Source of the DNA: Candidatus Cloacimonas sp. 4484_140
GTDB taxonomy: Bacteria; Cloacimonadota; Cloacimonadia; JGIOTU-2
Assembly (NCBI GenBank): GCA_002049945.1
Contig: MVCT01000118.1
Location: forward strand, 1-6,035
Reading direction: 5' to 3'
DNA: 6,035 nt
Positions 4,476-6,035 of this stretch are shown here, in pieces (the first letter of the stretch is position 1; each line of letters starts with the position of its first letter). Position numbers and translations under genes: made by a program. Below the pieces are notes generated by a model that was not told the origin of the DNA, did not search any database, and saw nothing but the letters and a program-made list of their open reading frames with translations.

Positions 4476-6035
4476 TTAGAGCCGGAAGAACTTGCTGCGC
4501 CAGTCTTTAACTTTCGCATCTTCTTTCGTTTTGGCATACCATTGATTATAATTTTGATTGAAGAGCTGATTCTCTACCTGAATTCTTTGAGCTTCTTTCT
4601 TTTCTTCGAACTTAGCCATATCAGGAGCTTGGAATTCAACGATCTTTGCGATAAAGTACGCTTTGTTTCCTCTTATAACATCAGTAATTGAACCGGGTGT
4701 TTTCAGCTCTATCATTTTTTGAACAAGTTTGACTTCACGTCCCACATCGGGAATGAAACTGGTTTCTGAAATAAAATCCGTATTAACGACTTTAAGATCG
4801 TTGTCTTTTATTATTTCCGTAAAATTTTCCGCAGTAAGAATTGGAGCGATTGCTTCAGCTTCTTCTTTTTTCAATTTCATCTTTTTTCGCATTGCGATCT
4901 TATCATAAATTTCCTTCTTCACATCTTCAATGGGTTTATAATGCTTTCCGATTTCATAAGAGATCTGGGCAATGAAATATTCACCCTTATCGCCTCGATA
5001 GGGAGGAGCCACATCTCCTACTTTATTTTCGAAAGCAAAATCTATAAGCATCTGCGCTCTGCCAAGTCCCTGAATATAGCGTGCATCTTCTGCAAAAGGT
5101 TCTGTGTCTTTCACTTCCAGTCCATGATCTTCGGCAATAATAGTGAAGCTGTCTGCTTGAACATTTTCATAAAATCCTTGAGCAACAGTTTCAATATCTC
5201 TTCGTGCATCCGCACCGGGCTCGACCTTAATAAGAATGTGGCTTGCTCTCATTTCTTCTTCACCATTCTCATTAGTTCGAAAATCTAAAGCTTTAATGAC
5301 ATGCCAGCCGAATTGTGTTTTTATAGGTTCACTAATCTCATTAATTTTCAGTGCAAATGCAGCATCTTCGAATTCTTTTACCATTTTTCCTTTAGTGAAA
5401 TAACCCAGATCTCCACCCTCGGGACCCGAAGGACCTTCTGAATATTCTCTTGCGAGCTCAGCAAAATCTTCACCTGAAATAGCAAATTCATGGATCTTAT
5501 TGATTTTATCTTCTGCGGTTTTCCTGTCTTCCGGACTGGGTACTAAAGGAAGCGTAACATAGCGAAATTTTCGTTGAGGCTTTTCTTGATAGTTTTCAAG
5601 ATTTTTATCGTAATATTTTGCAATCTCTTCATCAGAAACATACACGGAATCGATCTGAGCTGCAGCAAATACAATGATATCAGCTTTCACCTTTGTTTCT
5701 TTTTTTATGAAATCTTCCATGACCATCTGATCAGTGATGATGACATCGGCATTCACAAAATTTCTCAGCTTCTCATATTGCAGGATCTGTTCGTAGTAGC
5801 CGGAAAGCCAAGTCCAGTCCACTTGAGGATTCTGCAGTGCCTGTAGATATTTGTTTTTATCAAATTGTTCATCAGTCTGAAAAGCTTCATAAGTGGTGAT
5901 CATTTCAGGCGGTTCGTTGATCATCTTCGCAGCAACTTCCTTAGGAGAAACATGAATATCAAATCTTTCAATTGCCTTATCAAGAATGATCCTCTGAACT
6001 AATTGCTCCCAGGTCTGGTCATTCAATCTGCGATA
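4476..6035 (-). CDS. PpiC-type peptidyl-prolyl isomerase / SurA-PpiD-like chaperone, N-terminus outside window
   Basis: This is a foldase that would help secreted or outer-membrane proteins fold. The frame is open to the right edge, giving 519 residues. The first possible start, TTG at 6026, falls inside a conserved chaperone segment (NDQTWEQLVQRIILDKAIER), so the true start and its signal or membrane anchor lie beyond the window. Residues (from that TTG): 1-~115, SurA-N/PpiD chaperone helices; ~152-247, a parvulin domain with SEGPSGPEGGDLGYFTKGKM then FEDAAFAL and FGWHVIK; ~259-357, a second, weaker parvulin-like unit opening with RASHILIK; ~397-465, a further degenerate repeat ending AYFIAKIVEF; then a charged C-terminal helix ending RSKFFRL. 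The first unit has KFRYVTLPL where the active-site HIL motif is normally found, while the second has HIL but lacks the GGDLG core. Which unit, if any, is catalytic is unclear. SurA and PpiD are the nearest well-known relatives. Confidence 0.9.
   Translation of the reverse strand, partial: YRRLNDQTWEQLVQRIILDKAIERFDIHVSPKEVAAKMINEPPEMITTYEAFQTDEQFDKNKYLQALQNPQVDWTWLSGYYEQILQYEKLRNFVNADVIITDQMVMEDFIKKETKVKADIIVFAAAQIDSVYVSDEEIAKYYDKNLENYQEKPQRKFRYVTLPLVPSPEDRKTAEDKINKIHEFAISGEDFAELAREYSEGPSGPEGGDLGYFTKGKMVKEFEDAAFALKINEISEPIKTQFGWHVIKALDFRTNENGEEEMRASHILIKVEPGADARRDIETVAQGFYENVQADSFTIIAEDHGLEVKDTEPFAEDARYIQGLGRAQMLIDFAFENKVGDVAPPYRGDKGEYFIAQISYEIGKHYKPIEDVKKEIYDKIAMRKKMKLKKEEAEAIAPILTAENFTEIIKDNDLKVVNTDFISETSFIPDVGREVKLVQKMIELKTPGSITDVIRGNKAYFIAKIVEFQAPDMAKFEEKKEAQRIQVENQLFNQNYNQWYAKTKEDAKVKDWRSKFFRL

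Noticed and set aside
4941..5846. Plus-strand open frames of 115 and 90 residues
   Set aside because: They are antisense to the parvulin domains of the foldase; the Phe/Ile-rich composition is what the complement of an AT-rich gene gives.

Overview
This is an AT-rich bacterial window containing mostly housekeeping genes. A standard RF2 frameshift site, Shine-Dalgarno sequences of the AGGAGA type, a type IV pilin-like gene and a PpiD/SurA-like periplasmic foldase all point to a Gram-negative-type bacterium. The style of the pilin-like gene and the base composition would suit an environmental lineage of the Fibrobacteres-Chlorobi-Bacteroidetes sphere, such as Cloacimonadota. That placement is a guess from general appearance and no marker here proves it.

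Layout, left to right. Positions 1-3336 hold four genes on the minus strand, packed like an operon and transcribed in this order: a DUF523 protein (3336-2869), a short chimeric ORF (2885-2484), prfB for release factor 2 (2455-1348, with its programmed +1 frameshift), and lysS for lysyl-tRNA synthetase (1339 to beyond the left edge). The first pair overlaps by 17 bases. The later gaps are 28 and 8 bases. The prfB-lysS order is the same as in Escherichia coli. A short divergent control region (about 3337-3412) carries three TTGACA/TGTCAA hexamers and separates this cluster from a plus-strand YigZ/IMPACT-family gene (3413-3988). A pilin-like gene with a strong ribosome binding site (4046-4408) follows. 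A bidirectional hairpin terminator (4432-4453) ends it and also ends the convergent minus-strand foldase gene (4476 to beyond the right edge). No stretch over 300 bases lacks a gene.

Two structural irregularities stand out. First, lysS contains a perfect 104-bp tandem duplication (161-264 and 265-368). Since 104 is not a multiple of 3, it shifts the frame and stops the enzyme after motif 2, while the correct C-terminal half continues intact in another frame. Removing one copy restores a normal LysRS. Second, the 133-residue ORF at 2484-2885 joins the first ~27 residues of a cold-shock protein in frame to the C-terminal ~103 residues of a dGTPase-like HD phosphohydrolase, losing both the rest of the cold-shock fold and the catalytic HD domain. 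Both could be real recent rearrangements or assembly errors, and having two within 3 kb makes the quality of this contig worth checking.

Functionally, prfB and lysS serve translation, the pilin-like protein and the foldase act at the cell envelope, and DUF523 and YigZ are conserved families of poorly known role. I see no defence system, CRISPR array, transposon, tRNA or rRNA. I found no convincing new multi-gene system.
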